Below, piece after piece: positions 25,788-38,660 of a stretch of DNA of 64,000 bases. A program made the translations under genes and the position numbers. The stretch is taken from assembly GCA_028023455.1 (NCBI GenBank), contig JAQFVV010006275.1, positions 2,115,279-2,179,278 of the forward strand. Direction: 5' to 3'. The stretch's first letter is position 1. Every line of letters starts with the position of its first letter. Source of the DNA: Epiperipatus broadwayi (Eukaryota; Onychophora; Udeonychophora; Euonychophora; Peripatidae). Under the pieces are notes generated by a model. The model made no database searches. It saw nothing but the letters and a program-made list of their open reading frames with translations, and was not told where the DNA came from.

Positions 25788-26396
25788 TATAATTGTTGAT
25801 ATTACATTAATATAGATTATCCAGAGATTTTGTACAAATTGTATAAACATTTCTCTATTAAAAAAAAACAATAAACCAATAATTGAACTATAACATTTCA
25901 TAATCATTCTTAAAGGCCAAAAAAAAAAAAAAAAAAACGCATGAAAATTATAATAACATTTAAAAATAAAGCAAAACCAGTTTCAGGATTAGTCTAGAAA
26001 TTTGCAAATAATGAGAAGAAATTCCTAATAACTAAAATATCAGATGAGGCAAAAGCTTTATCTCTGAGCTTAATTTTATTATAAAAAAGAGACTGAAGTT
26101 TAAAGGAAGTGGGATTAAATATAAAATGGCTTCTTAGAGACAGCAGCATAAAGAAAATACAAATTGTGGCTCAAGTTTTATGAAAAATTCTCTTCCACTG
26201 TTCTTGATAAGAGTTTTTAGAAATTTCTTTTATCTACTAACTTATTACCTCAAAGTAAATTGATGTTCATTTAGCATTTAAAATTGAGTATACATACATA
26301 GACACACACCAATTCTAATTTAAAATATATTATATAGTATATTAGATGACATTTTTTTAAAAAAAATTAATTTGTCTTTTTAAAATTTTATTTTAG
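25788..26396 (+). other. Upstream intron of the DIPK1 gene (3' part)
   Basis: AT-rich with no coding sequence. It ends in a pyrimidine-rich stretch and TTTTATTTTAG immediately before the kinase-core exon. Where this intron begins is unknown. Confidence 0.6.
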
Positions 26397-27239
26397 TGTG
26401 AACTTTACAGACAGCAAAAGATTACAGGTAACATGTGTGAAGACATGTGTAACAATTCCTATTTTGTTTTCACTTCCTGTTTAAGCTGGCATGCTGGGAA
26501 GCAAATCGTTTTTCAAGCAAAATGGAGAAATGAAATTGTCATAATAAAATCAGACCAATCAGAGTTTTCAAATTATTATCTCCATGGATACATGGCAAAT
26601 GATAATAATTTTGATATTAATAGTTTTGTAAAGATGATAGCAGATTCAATACTATTTAATTTAAACTTTAATATAACTGCTGTTATTGAAATTGACCAAT
26701 TAGCAACAAAGCTATGGACTATGGATTTTCAACATTCTGTTATGCATGGAAATGTTAAAGCTAGTGTAAATAGCCTGTGGTCCTTAATGCAGCAAGAGGA
26801 ATATGTACTTTTTAAAGCTTTTAACGGTTACCAATTTTTCCCTAAAATCATTGGGAGCTGTGGACATTTATATGGTGTAGAGTTTACCCCAAGTGATGCT
26901 CAGCAATTACAAATACCTTCATTTTTTCATTCTTCTTTACCGTGGTTATCTAGAGCAAGAGTTGCACTGCAACTTTTGAATCTAGTGCAGGGATTTCAGT
27001 TTGACTTTCACGAACCTTTGTTTTTATGTGATATAAAAATAGATAATTTTGGAATTGACAGAGAATCAAAAATTAAGGTTATTGATGTTGATTCAGCATT
27101 TTTTGAAAGTGGTCTCAGGCGACAAATGATGGTTTCCACATGTAATACACATGAAGATTGTGCATTTTTTGATTGTAAATGTAAATGCAATACCTTAAAA
27201 AAGCAGTGCTTTCATGAAATATCAAATAATAATTTGCAG
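26397..27239 (+). CDS. DIPK1/FAM69-family divergent protein kinase, core exon
   Basis: This exon encodes about 281 residues of a cysteine-rich, ER/secretory-pathway pseudokinase-like protein of the DIPK1 (FAM69) family. The acceptor is TTTTATTTTAG|TGT. In-frame codons before the first ATG (26433) read CELYRQQKITGN, matching the family's N-terminal cysteine segment, so translation does not start here. Counting from the Met at 26433, the beta-3 lysine is probably K39 (IVIIKS). The catalytic-loop equivalent is CDIKIDNFGI (D200, K202, N205), the metal-binding equivalent is IDVDSAFF (D218/D220), and a cysteine cluster lies at C237-C259 (EDCAFFDCKCKC). The exon ends NNNLQ|GTATGT on a codon boundary. 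The signal-anchor exon is missing. Native substrates of the family are poorly defined. Which paralogue (A, B or C) cannot be told. Confidence 0.92.
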
Positions 27240-29139
27240 GTATGTATATTTTTTTGTTTGTAATCATTAATTAATAATACATATTTGCTATATATTATTT
27301 AATATTTATTAAGTTTCTTATAATAAAAGAAAATTGAATCCTAAAAATGTAATTTTCTTGTAATTTTTTACATGTAAAAATTTAAAGAATAAATTAAAAT
27401 GGAGAGAGAGGGGGCAGTATAATTTTTTACAAATATATATACATTGAATTTCATGAGAAGTCCAGATTCCATTTATACTATAAAGATGATCTCAAAAATA
27501 TACCTTTATTGGAGTGGAATACAATGGAGAGCTACTATTAGACCAGATGTATTTGTGATTCAATGAATGACTTCTATAATTACCACAAAATTTTTAGCTT
27601 TTTGTTTTTCTTTCTTTTTTTGATTTACCAATAATGATCATAATAATTTTAGGTATAGCCAACCCAACAAATATAGCAATAAACACCTATAGTAAAATAT
27701 ATTTGTTTGGTAGTTACATCTCTGATACCTCTAAAAATATACATCAAGTGTTATGACTTTTATAGTTGCAATTGCATTAAAGATAATATAAATATAATAT
27801 CTAATTGCATAATCATGCATCAGAAATTATTCATCTTAGAAATAATTCCTTGGTTCAGTGATTAGTGATCAAATGTAAAGAATTTAGATTATATGAATTG
27901 GAGGAACTTTAATAATAAATGAAATACTGTTGGACTATGTGATCAGAGAAGAAAAGTTGGAGAAACAATTGATTTTAAAATGGGCTTGTAGTTTATTATA
28001 AAGTTACAACTATTGGAAGTCTGTGGGGAATGAAATTCATCATAAATTAAATATTGAAGAATAATATTATGTAGATTGATGTTAAATCAGATAAAATAAC
28101 GATATTAATTATCAACTTACTTGAAGATTGCAAATGCTGATAATTTAGATTTATGACCAGCATTATTTACAAATTCAGATTAGTTAAAGTACAAATCAGT
28201 CATTTACTTCATTTCTGACAAATATTAATAGTCTGTTTAGGATGATAATATAGTCTTGTAATTTCTAGCTGCTATTTAAATAAGTGCTGATTCTTCATTT
28301 TGGTAGTTATTCAAATTATCATTCAAAAGTGTTCAGATTAGATCTAGTTGTTATTAGTATTTTTTTTCTCATTATAATGAAGAAATGGAGAATTTTTATA
28401 TAGATATAATGAATGGAATTTATTAAAAAAAAAAAAATCATAAGTATTTAGATTTTTCTCATAAGTGGAAATGGAATGCAAGCATCCAAATCAGGATATA
28501 GCAGAATTGGACAATATTTTGATTATCAGCTAATATACATTACAAGACTGTAATGCACTTAATAAATTCAATACAAGAAAGATCATTGATTATTGCTTAA
28601 GCAATATGCAAATATGAAGATAGAAATGCTATTAAGAAACAGTTTTAATTTGATATTTTTTAAAGAACTTTTCAGTGAATTTAAAACTTCCAAATTATTT
28701 CAAAATATTATCAGACTTTGAAAATGGTTCTGATTGGGAAAATATCAATAAGTCATACAAGAGCTAGATTAAGCTTGTATATATATGATTATTTATAAAA
28801 TATTTATCATTTATTTATTCAAAAATATTTTAAAAAATAAATAAATATAAAAACTATAATTACTTTTTTGATTATTTTTTCTAAAAAAAAAAAAAAAAAA
28901 TTCATAAAAGTATTTTTAATGTATAGAATGTTAAACACCTTTTCTCCTGGTGATTAAACATAACATAATCAATATGATTAATTTATCATATTTGTGGGAA
29001 TTAATTTGAATTGTGTTAGCAGAAAGGTACATTATTTATTATCAAGTTTATTATTGAAAACATTTTTAGAAATAATAAAAATATTTTAGAAACAATGAAA
29101 TTGTATATAAAAATAAGAAGTTTTCAAACATTGTTATTA

Positions 29140-30788
29140 TAACAGAATCAAAGGAAGGGAATATAAAAAAGTAATACGGTCATCCATTGATGATCATGAA
29201 TACAGTCTGCATTACAGGCTAAGTGATTACATCACTCAATTAATAACTACAAATCAATGCATTATTTATATGTACCTAAATGTGTGTGATAAGAAGAAAA
29301 GAGAGACATAACTGAATTTAACTATAGATGGTATCAATGGTGATGATGATGATGGCTATCTGAAGTACAAATATATAAAAGTCCAAATTCCACTAAAAGT
29401 ATGAAGATAAAAAGGAGGATGTGCAATCTATTTATCTAGGTGACCATGATCAAATGACAAAGATTAATATTTAATCCGTATATGCTAGTTTTACATTATA
29501 TATTTATGACATTATAAGGCATATATCGTAAGAATACCATGTCTTCAACTAGTAATGTACAATAATGTCCATTGCTCCTTGGTTAGTTAAATGAAAATAC
29601 CAATCTACTTAAATAGTTTAATTTCTTTCATTTTTGAAGTACATCCAACAAATTAGTTTGGTCAAACCATTAAATACTTTAAGCATTAAGATAGATTATA
29701 TTCATAAATACAAGTTAATAAACCATAATAAACTAAAAAATCCATCAAAGATAAAATATCAATATTAATCATATACTGTACATGTTTACAAGTTATCATT
29801 AAAATTCTTCCTAAAAAGGGATTACTGCATATGAATAATATTACATTAAATAAAAATAATTCTGAAAATTTGACCAAGATTAATTGATCATTATATAATT
29901 TAAAAAATTCCCTTTCTTAATTTTTTTTCTTTTAGGTAAGAAAAAGAAAGTTGTTTTACAAGCTATTAAAGAAATAATAATTTTGAAAATATATGTTCTT
30001 TAAAGATAAAAAAAAAAAAAGGGGGGGGGGGGTAGATTAATGATTAAGTTAATACATATGTATATTTTTTTAACAAATGTACTTTCCATCTATAAACTTA
30101 ATATAAGAAATTAAAAAATAAGAGAGGTTGAATACTACATTTTAATATTTAATGTGACAGACATAAATGAATTTCAAAATTATGATTACTACCTAGATTT
30201 GTCTAATTTTGATAGTTCTATTAACAATGTCTATCTATTATAGATTTTTCTTACCATTCAGTCTATATATTTTCTAGAGTTGTGCTATAACACAACTTCA
30301 AGGAAACATTTCTTGATTATATCTGTTTTTTGGCACAAATGCAATGACAGGGATAAATGTCTTTTCAGAATATGTGGCTAACTGATCCAAGCCTTTTCCA
30401 ATTAACTATCCAGTCATGACTGATGTAGAACAGTTAGATTATTTTTTAAAAGCAACTAAAATCATACTGTTAAATATCCAACTCCAAAATTCTCTGCACT
30501 CATTTCCAACTCAAAACTGCAAATTGTTTTTATTTTCTCTTCTATTTATGTGTTTTGAAAAGACCGTTATTATTAAGAAAATTTTTTATTATTATTTTTC
30601 TGATTCATTGACTATCATATTGTAATCTCTATTGAAAAATGTTTATACTTTCTTTCCTTTTTAAATAATTAATTTAAGAGGGTTTACACAAAAATACATT
30701 TTAAAAATAGCTTAAAAAAACACAATTTTCTTCCATCTTTTAAATTGAAAATTATTTATACATATTTAAATAAATATGAAAACTACAA
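29140..30788. repeat. Intronic segmental duplication, copy 1
   Basis: Homologous in the same orientation to 34090-35630 along its length, although diverged. Matching landmarks include AGAATCAAA at the left, TGATGATGATG, CAAATGACAAAG, TGAAAATACCA, CATTAAGATA, AAGATTAATTGATC, and the end block TTTAAATATAATTTTA. At its right end the copy is split by the palindromic insertion at 30805-32224. No coding function is apparent. Confidence 0.75.
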
Positions 30789-30804
30789 TTTAAATATAAT
30801 TTTA

Positions 30805-32224
30805 ATAGTAAAGAAATCAAGTTATATATCATGTGACTTAATTTAATAAGCTTGTATTACAAATGTAATATAATAAACACGCTAATAGCTCTAAACAAAC
30901 TTTTCCAGTAAATACCACAAGTGAAAGCATTTAAAATCTCTATCTAGAATTATCCCTATTCCCAAACCAGTTGCAAGCTAATGGCTCTCATCGAGATGCT
31001 AGAATATTTTCAGATACTAGATTTAAAATGCCAACTCAATCCCAGCATTTGTTTAATATTTAACTATTAAGTAGAAAATCTAAAAATTTCAGACATCTCT
31101 ATGTCTTCAAATTCAGCTATATGTGTCTGAACAAACTTCAGCTACACCATATATTAATAGTCTTAGCAATATAACATTGCCAAAGCCCCCAAAGCCAAAC
31201 TATGATAGTAAAGAAATCAAGTATAAATTATGTGATTTAATTTAATAAGCTTCTATTACAAATGTAATACTATTGTTCTAAACAAGCTTTTCTGATAAAT
31301 GCCACAAGAGAAATCATTTAAAATCTTTATCTAGAATCGTCCCTATTCCCAAACCAGTTTTGAGCTAATGGCTCTCACCATTGAGGTGCTAGGACATTCA
31401 GACATTAGATCTAAAAAACTAAGTCAAGACCAACATTTATTTAATATTTAACTATTAAGTAGAAAATCAGAAATTTTCAGACCTCTATATGTCTTCAAAT
31501 TTAGCTAACTTAAATAGCTATATGGGCCTAAACAAACTTCAGCTATGGGTCTAAACAGATTTATACTGCTACTTAAGTTAGATAGTTGGATTTGAAGACA
31601 TATAGATTCTGAAAATTTTAGATTTTCTACTTAATAGTTAAGGAATAGATAAATGCTGGGCTCGAATCAGTATTTTAGGTCTAGTGTTCGAATGTCCTAG
31701 CACCTCACTGATGAGAGCTCCTAGCTCGAAACCAGTTTGGAAATGGGGATAATTCTAGAAAGATTTTAAATGCTTTCTCTTGTGGCATTTTTATCAGAAA
31801 AGCTTGTTTAGAGTTATTAGCACGCTCATTATATTACATTTGTAATACAAGCTTATTAAATTAAGTCACATGATGTATGACTTTATTTCTTTACTATTAT
31901 AGTTTAGCTTTTGGAGCTTTGGTTAACGTTATATTGCTAAGACTATTAATATATGGTATAGCTGAAGTTTGTTCAGACCCATATAAGTATTTAAGTTAGA
32001 CAGCTGGATTTGACAACATATTAGATGTCTACTTAATAGTTAAGCATTAGATAAATGCTTGGCTCGAGTTGGTATTTTAGATCTAGAGTCTGAATATCAT
32101 AAGTGTCTCATTGACAAGAGCTATCAGATCAAAACTGTTTTGGGGATAGGGATAATTCTAGATAGATTGTAAATGTTTTCTCTTGTGGTATTTATCAGAA
32201 AAGCTTGTTTAGCATACTCATTAT
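30805..32224. mobile_element. Composite palindromic element (~1.42 kb) with 16-bp target duplication
   Basis: Two direct units (about 30805-31198 and 31203-31555) are followed by two inverted units (about 31565-31905 and 31905-32224), so the whole folds on a centre near 31560. Landmarks per unit are AGTAAAGAAATCAAG, TTACAAATGTAATA, AATTATCCCTATTCCCAAAC, TGGCTCTCA, TTAACTATTAAGTAGAAAATC and AAACTTCAGCT. The last unit lacks about 90 nt at its outer end. The perfect 16-bp direct repeat TTTAAATATAATTTTA flanks the element (30789-30804 and 32225-32240). The same sequence occurs uninterrupted at 35615-35630 in the paralogous intron segment, which serves as the empty site. No ORF: a non-autonomous element of unknown class. 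Confidence 0.85.
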
Positions 32225-32413
32225 TTTAAATATAATTTTACAATTTTTTTTTTTTTTTAAAATCTTGTTTTAAAAATTATTTCAATTATTACATTTAAAA
32301 AAACAAACAAACACATGCCATCATACTTTTTATCTCTTCTCATCGAAAAAATTACATTTTAGTTAAATGAATATTCTTTGCATTTTATTTAAGTCCTGAT
32401 AAAGTTTCTTATG

Positions 32414-33760
32414 TTAAATTTGACAGCAGATTCTAAGGGTATTATATGAACCAATCTCAAATCCTTTTTTTTCAGTTGTAAATGAATATTTTTTCATTTC
32501 ACAGCAAATGCTGATATGGGTATTGCATATTTTGCAATATTTATGTTTCATTCTGAAACATATAGTCAAGGCATTACACTGATTACAGGATCTTCTTATG
32601 TATAATGAAGCTATAGCTATTATAAATATTTTAAGACTATAAGATTTTCTATACTTGATTAAATCAGCTTGTAATTTTATTTTCAACTCTTCTGCAGTCT
32701 CTATATTACTATTACTTTCTATTTTATTTACAATTATTCGGATTTGATTTACATGCATTCATCATTTTTGAATTAGTTTTGGATGTTTCCGTGACTTATA
32801 AAATTGTTTTAGTATCTTCTTTAGTATTTGTCACTAATATAAACATTTTAACTGCCATTGATTTAATCTTAAATTCTTGAATGTTCTAATTCATTTTTGA
32901 CATATCAACAGTCTCATATACAGTTAAACCACTAAACATGAATTGTTCACTGTCTCATACTAGCACAATAATTGTTACAAAACAAAACAACACTCTCCAT
33001 ATAGTAGTTAGCACAAGATGGCACTACTATATGGAGAGTGTTGTTTTCATTTTTGACATATCAACAGTCTCATATACAGTTCTTGTATGAATTGTTTTTG
33101 TCTTCATTTTTCATCCATACTACTGTCATCTGTGATGACTACATTCCTGCTATACAGATTTGAAGTATCAAGACCAATATCTGTCTTGTTCACTTTACAT
33201 TACTATTTTCTTCTGTCATATTATCAAAAGATGTAAGAACTGATAAAGTATTTTATAAATCCTTAGATAAGGCTCTATGATTAGCAGCAATATTTACTTA
33301 TTTTATCTATTATAGATTTGCTTTTTTTTTCTGTTGGATTTAATACCATCTTAATTTCATCTTCATTCAGAATTTCATTTACTAGACTTATCCACAAGAG
33401 TGTATGATTTCATGAATAAATGAATTTGGATGCTATTCATAGCAATATTAAATATTTTAATTCTTTGAATGCATCTACTTTAGATTCTTGAAGTAAATGC
33501 AGACTTCCATTAATCTCATTCATTTCAATGCTGTGTTTAAGATAAGTTAGTGCAATTATATTTGCATCAATATCTGCAAAATCTTTGCTATTGCAATTTC
33601 TTTAACATTTCTAGATTCTTTCATAGTGTTTTCATCAATTTAAGGGTCTTTGACACTATCTACATCATTTTTAGCTTTCATCACATCAGTGACTAGTATC
33701 TTCTGTTTTCATTTCTTTCTGAACATTTTTAGCACCACCTTAAGAGTTTTGTTCAATTTT
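32414..33760 (-). pseudogene. Unrecognised coding-like relic
   Basis: On the - strand, several stretches read like decayed protein in overlapping frames. They include KDFADIDANIIALTYLKHSI (about 33600-33540), a following HLLQESKVDAFKELK block (about 33500) and SLVNEILNEDEIKMVLNPTE (about 33390-33330). A 114-codon open frame also lies at 32414-32758, containing AEELKIKLQADLIKYRKS and a Cys-rich middle. Stops and shifts interrupt them. The composition is Lys/Asn/Glu-rich, which AT-rich DNA produces easily, so chance is a real alternative. The family was not recognised. Confidence 0.25.
32890..33081. repeat. Perfect 36-bp direct repeat enclosing a perfect 24-bp palindrome
   Basis: A 36-bp sequence beginning TTCATTTTTGACATATCAAC is present at 32890-32925 and again at 33046-33081. 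Between them lies a perfect inverted repeat with 24-nt arms at 32984-33007 and 33024-33047 (ACACTCTCCATATAGTAG and its mirror) around a 16-nt loop. The right arm touches the second direct repeat. It fits a recent small insertion with an unusually long duplication, or a local tandem duplication. Confidence 0.85.
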
Positions 33761-34089
33761 GCATTAATTTCTTGGATGCTTTTCATTAATATGTAAAGCT
33801 GTTCAACATGTGAAATTATTCTGGTCTTGCTTATTTATTTAACTTTTTACCTAAAAACTATTCCTGTTTTCTGCTATGTTTTTTTTTTTTTTTAAAATCT
33901 ATTTTTTCTTGCTAATATGTTTGATTTATAATTCTACTGCTTTTCAAATATATAATGTTCACTATCATCTCCAAGTGTATATGAAGTTATAATAAATTAT
34001 TTTAAATTCTGAATATAAAAAAGTTATATTTTTTAATCATATAAAAATATCTATTCTTCAGAGCATAAAGGTATATTTGATTGCACATT

Positions 34090-35630
34090 GGATCCTAATG
34101 TAATAGAATCAAAAGTGAGGGAATACAAAAAAGGGATAAGATTATCCACTAATGATGATGATAAATATATACTACATATCAAATAATGACTATGTCAATC
34201 AATTAATATGTACAACTTGGTGCATTATGTATATGAACCTGAATATGTACGATAAGAGAATAACATAGATATATCTGTATTTAAGTTTAGGAAATGTTTT
34301 TGGTGATGATGATGACTTTCTCAAGCACTATCATTAAAAATTGGAATAAAAGCAAAAAGAAGATGCATTAATTATCTATCAAGGTTATCATGATTAAATG
34401 ACAAAGTTATATTTATTCAATATGTGATTGCACCATAATGATATTCAAGTGGTATATGATAATATCCGTTAATATTTGGTTGAACAAAATGAAAATACCA
34501 TTCTATTTTATCCTTACAATAGTTTAGTTTCTTAAGTTTTTAAGTTATATCTAGTCAGCTTAGTAAATCATGAAAACTTTAGGCATTAAGATAAATGATA
34601 TAATTTAATAAACTAATAATAAAACAGAAACTCCATCACTAAAATGACAATTAAAATACTTAATCTTCATACTTATTAAATAATTTTGCAAATTTGGACA
34701 AGATTAATTAATCATTATATATCATTTAAAAGTTTTCTTTTAATAATTTTTTTTTTTTTTTTAGAAAAGAAAAGCTAAGGTGTTTAATTTTTTTGAAAAT
34801 ATGCTCATGAAAGTTAAAAAAGATTATAAAATAATAATTAAACTAAGTTTTTTAAATAAAATAAATGGAATAAATACCTCTAGTATGTACAGGTTTAATA
34901 TACAAGAAAACTTTAAAATTATTATACCACTAAGAAAAGTAAAATTTCATTTAAATAATTAAAGTAATAGATATACATAAACTTTAAAATTATAAATATT
35001 ATCCAGATTATTAAAACTATCTGATTTTAATATATATATACATTATTGGAGATTTTTTCTTTTTAGTATTCATTCTATATACTTTCAAGAGTTAGACATT
35101 GGCATGACTGACAATTTTTAAACAAGAGTTGTAATATGGCTTCAAGTATTATTTTCTCATGTAAAAGTCCTTGGAAGAAGTATGATTGTAGGGATAATTA
35201 TGCTTTCAGAATCCATAGGGAAATGGGCCAAAATCATTTCCAATTTTCTATTTAGTCAATGTATTGGACAGTTAGTTTGATTGTCTTCAAATAACAATTG
35301 GAAGACACATCAACTTCAAAATTTAACTCAAAATTATATCTAATAAGTCTGTGTTTTGAAAATAACTTTGATGTTCAGAAAATGTTTTTCTTTATAGTTG
35401 TTTTTCTGTTTTTCAAATTTGTTAATTAGTTCATTTTCACATTACCTATCACATTATATTCTCTATTAAAAGATATTTATACATTCTTTCATTTTAAATT
35501 AATTAATCTAAAAGATTTTACATAAAAATACATTTTAAAAATAACAAGAATTCACTTTCATTTTTCAAATTGAAAATTGGTTAAACATATTTAAATAAGT
35601 ACAAAATCTACAAATTTAAATATAATTTTA
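34090..35630. repeat. Intronic segmental duplication, copy 2
   Basis: Paralogue of 29140-30788, about 4.95 kb downstream and in the same orientation. It ends with the unsplit TTTAAATATAATTTTA at 35615-35630 that marks the empty insertion site. A 60-codon open frame at 34780-34962 is not preserved in copy 1 and is not called. Confidence 0.75.
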
Positions 35631-36333
35631 TGAGAAATCATCTTTTAAAATTTTTTTAAATATACAAATACACACACATCTGATATTTTTATTTATATAT
35701 CCTGGTTGCAAAATATTTCAAAAGCACAATATACTTATAAATATAAAATATACTTATGTACAAAAATCATTTAGTTAAAAAAAAATTGTATATTTGTTCT
35801 AAATATAAAAAATCCTTGAAATAGTAAAATATCTTTTGCTATTGACATAATGTAAAAGATTTTCATTAAAATTCATAACCTAATACCTGCTCTTATCTTC
35901 TAATTACATCTATAATCTAAGAACAAAAACTGAAATATATAATCATAAATGTTAGAATATAATCAATATAAAATTATAGACCAAAAGCTGAAACAACATT
36001 ACTGTGTTTCTAGGGATCATATAATTATGACAATTGTCATGCCATTTCATGTTATTGTGGATCAAACTGGGAAAAGTGAGAACAGAAACTGACTTCTGAT
36101 ACCATAGCTCTAATCATGCAGTATCTAACATAATTTGTATCCATCACAGTTCTGACATAAACTTATCTAAACTTTAATTCTTTAGTTTCACTAAAATATA
36201 TAAGTTGAGGCATCCAGTTTGGTTATTATTTATCTGAGAGTGTATGCTTATTATTTTAATAATGCACTTTATACATTAAATACTGCTTTTATTAATTTTT
36301 ATATAATTTCTATATTTTCAAAATAATTATACT

Positions 36334-36878
36334 TTTACACAGAGGCAAAACTCTTCATACAGTAGCACCACTCAGTGCAAGCTAGAGTAATTGATGAATG
36401 CAGAAAATTTTTGTGTATAAAATCCCTATCTAGTGCTTACTCATCCAATATACCCAGATTAGTTTCTAGCTTGTGGCTTTCACCAGTGAGGAATCTAGAT
36501 CTTAGGATCTAATGTTATTAAAGAACCAAAGTCATCAAAAAGTATGGATGCTGAACTGAGTTCAGATCTATATGACTCCAAGCTAATGAGATTGAATTGA
36601 AAACATTATTGTGTTTTCATTTTGGACTCAAAGCTTTATAATTAGATAATATGGTAAAAGGTAGCTGGTGAAGCATTGCATTAGATCCTAAGATCTAGGT
36701 ACAGCACTTTCAGATCTAAGGCTCTTCATTGATGAAAGCCAAAAGCTAGAAACTAGTCTGGGAATATTGGATGAATAGGCACTAAATATGGATTTTATGC
36801 TCAAACTTCCTGCATCCCTTGATTACTCTGGCTTGCACTGAGTGGTGCTACTGTATCAAGAGTTTGCCTCTGTGTAAA
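36334..36878. mobile_element. Foldback element (~545 bp)
   Basis: Long imperfect inverted arms end in TTTACACAGAGGCAAA / TTTGCCTCTGTGTAAA. They continue through CAGTAGCACCACTCAGTGCA and its mirror near 36830-36855, then a core AGCTTGTGGCTTTCACCAGTGAG and its mirror near 36730. The core matches the units of the composite palindrome at 30.8-32.2 kb and, more weakly, the foldback at 8.0 kb. No ORF; no convincing target duplication was found. Confidence 0.75.
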
Positions 36879-37459
36879 TATAAAAAATGACTATGGGATG
36901 TTTAGTGGTTTAATTATATTTTTATTAAATAAATATACCTATAAGATTTTTTTTTCATTTCAAAAATGATTTCCAAAAAATGAAAAATTGACATTGAATG
37001 TCATTTATTTCATGATGAATGGAAATGATATATATTTTTTATATAGTAAACAATAAGCAAAATCATATTTTGTTAATTTTAATATCCCATCTAGTCTACA
37101 ATTTATTTTAATGTGAATCACTCCATAGATAGCAGGAATACAATTTCTCAGTAAATTCTCAATTAAGACAAGACAGGTTATGAAGGAAGGATGGAAATTG
37201 AAAATATTTTAAACTGAACCACTTAGAAATAATGAATATTTGCAATTTTATAAAATAAACAAACAAACAAAATAATAATAATAATATAAAGAAATACAAT
37301 TGCAAAAAATAGCAAGAAAACTATAAAGTTCCAGAAATATAAAGCATCATCAATAAAAAGATGGCAGTACTACTATTAATAAAGATATTATGAAAATGTA
37401 AAAATTTTCTACGAGTAATAATAAACAAAAAAAACAAAAACAATAACAGAGTAGTCTCT

Positions 37460-38660
37460 ATAAGTAAGACATCTGAAATTCCAAGTATTTTAAATGAAGA
37501 GATGAGACATGCAATTAAATCTATGTAGAATAAAAAAATTTCAGGAAGTCATGGAACTATTACAGAAATAAAATTAAAAAAAAAGCAGATGAAGAGATAG
37601 AGAAATTGTTAGAAAAGTTATATAAAGGTAAATTTTTAATGTTAAAGATATTCCAGATGATTGAATACTGCATGATCTTTAATAAGATCATTACAATTTA
37701 TTTCCATAGAATTTTGTAATCAAACCAACCCCCAAAAAACTTGAATTTAAAGGATATCATAATATAGTATTTATAAATATTAATCGAAATTGCTAAAAGG
37801 ACCAATAATGAAGTGTAGATTATGGAAAAATATTTGATTGTATAAACATTTAAACAATGTTTCTAGCTTTAGAATATCAAACTGTAGACTCGGAATATTG
37901 TCAAATGTAAAGAATATTTATCAAAATATTTTAGCAGTGATTAGATTATATAAAAACAATAAAAAGATTGACATTTGCAAGGTAGAACTGCAAAAACTCA
38001 TTTCATATCTTCAAAACTTTTTACTATAGTTTTATAGGAATACTTTTGTGGCTTAAAGCATATAAACTGAGGGAATAAAAATGAATGAAGATTGCTTAAA
38101 TCATCTAGCTTTTGTAATTAAAAAACTGCTTTTTTATAAATAATGATTGAGCTTCAGGAAATATTGATATTAATAAATTAAAAAAAAAACAACTACAAAA
38201 TCTTATAGATGAAAATATGATGGTTGAAATTAATCATATAATTAAACTTGGAATGCTATTTATAGAACTAATTTAATATTAAAAGAAAATGTCTGTTTGA
38301 AAAAGAAATTTTTTATAAATATTTTACCAGTTCTTGTATATAGATCTAAGATTAGAAACATAATATGAGATGAAGACATATGTATATATATTGAGAGTAG
38401 AAAAGAGGAATCAAAAGTAAAATCCATGAGTGAGAAAACAAACAGATATCATTGAAGGAATTAAGACTGAAATGGAGTTAAGCTGGAAAAATTATTGTAA
38501 GCAATAGCATTAAGTAGACAAATGAAGTTAAACTGGATTCTTAGACATTGCAAAATATGTAGGAAGACCATATGTGAAGTAAAGAAAATTGCATTAAACA
38601 TAAATTTTCATTCCGAAGTGGATTAATAATGGTTCAAAATGATTGTGATATTTTTAAAAT
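37460..38660 (+). pseudogene. Decayed RTE retrotransposon copy
   Basis: A heavily broken reading matches the intact RTE protein at 1375-2391. Blocks in order are a pre-palm segment (IPSILNEEMRHAIKSM near 37480-37530), NIYQNILAVIRLYKN (about 37910-37955, compare NIYKNATATIRLHND), EINHIIKLG (about 38225-38255), and a LPVL...-like block (about 38320-38345). It ends beside CGAAGTGGATTAATAATGG at 38616-38634, as in the intact copy. It starts further 5' than the first copy. Stops and frameshifts throughout make it inactive. Confidence 0.7.
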
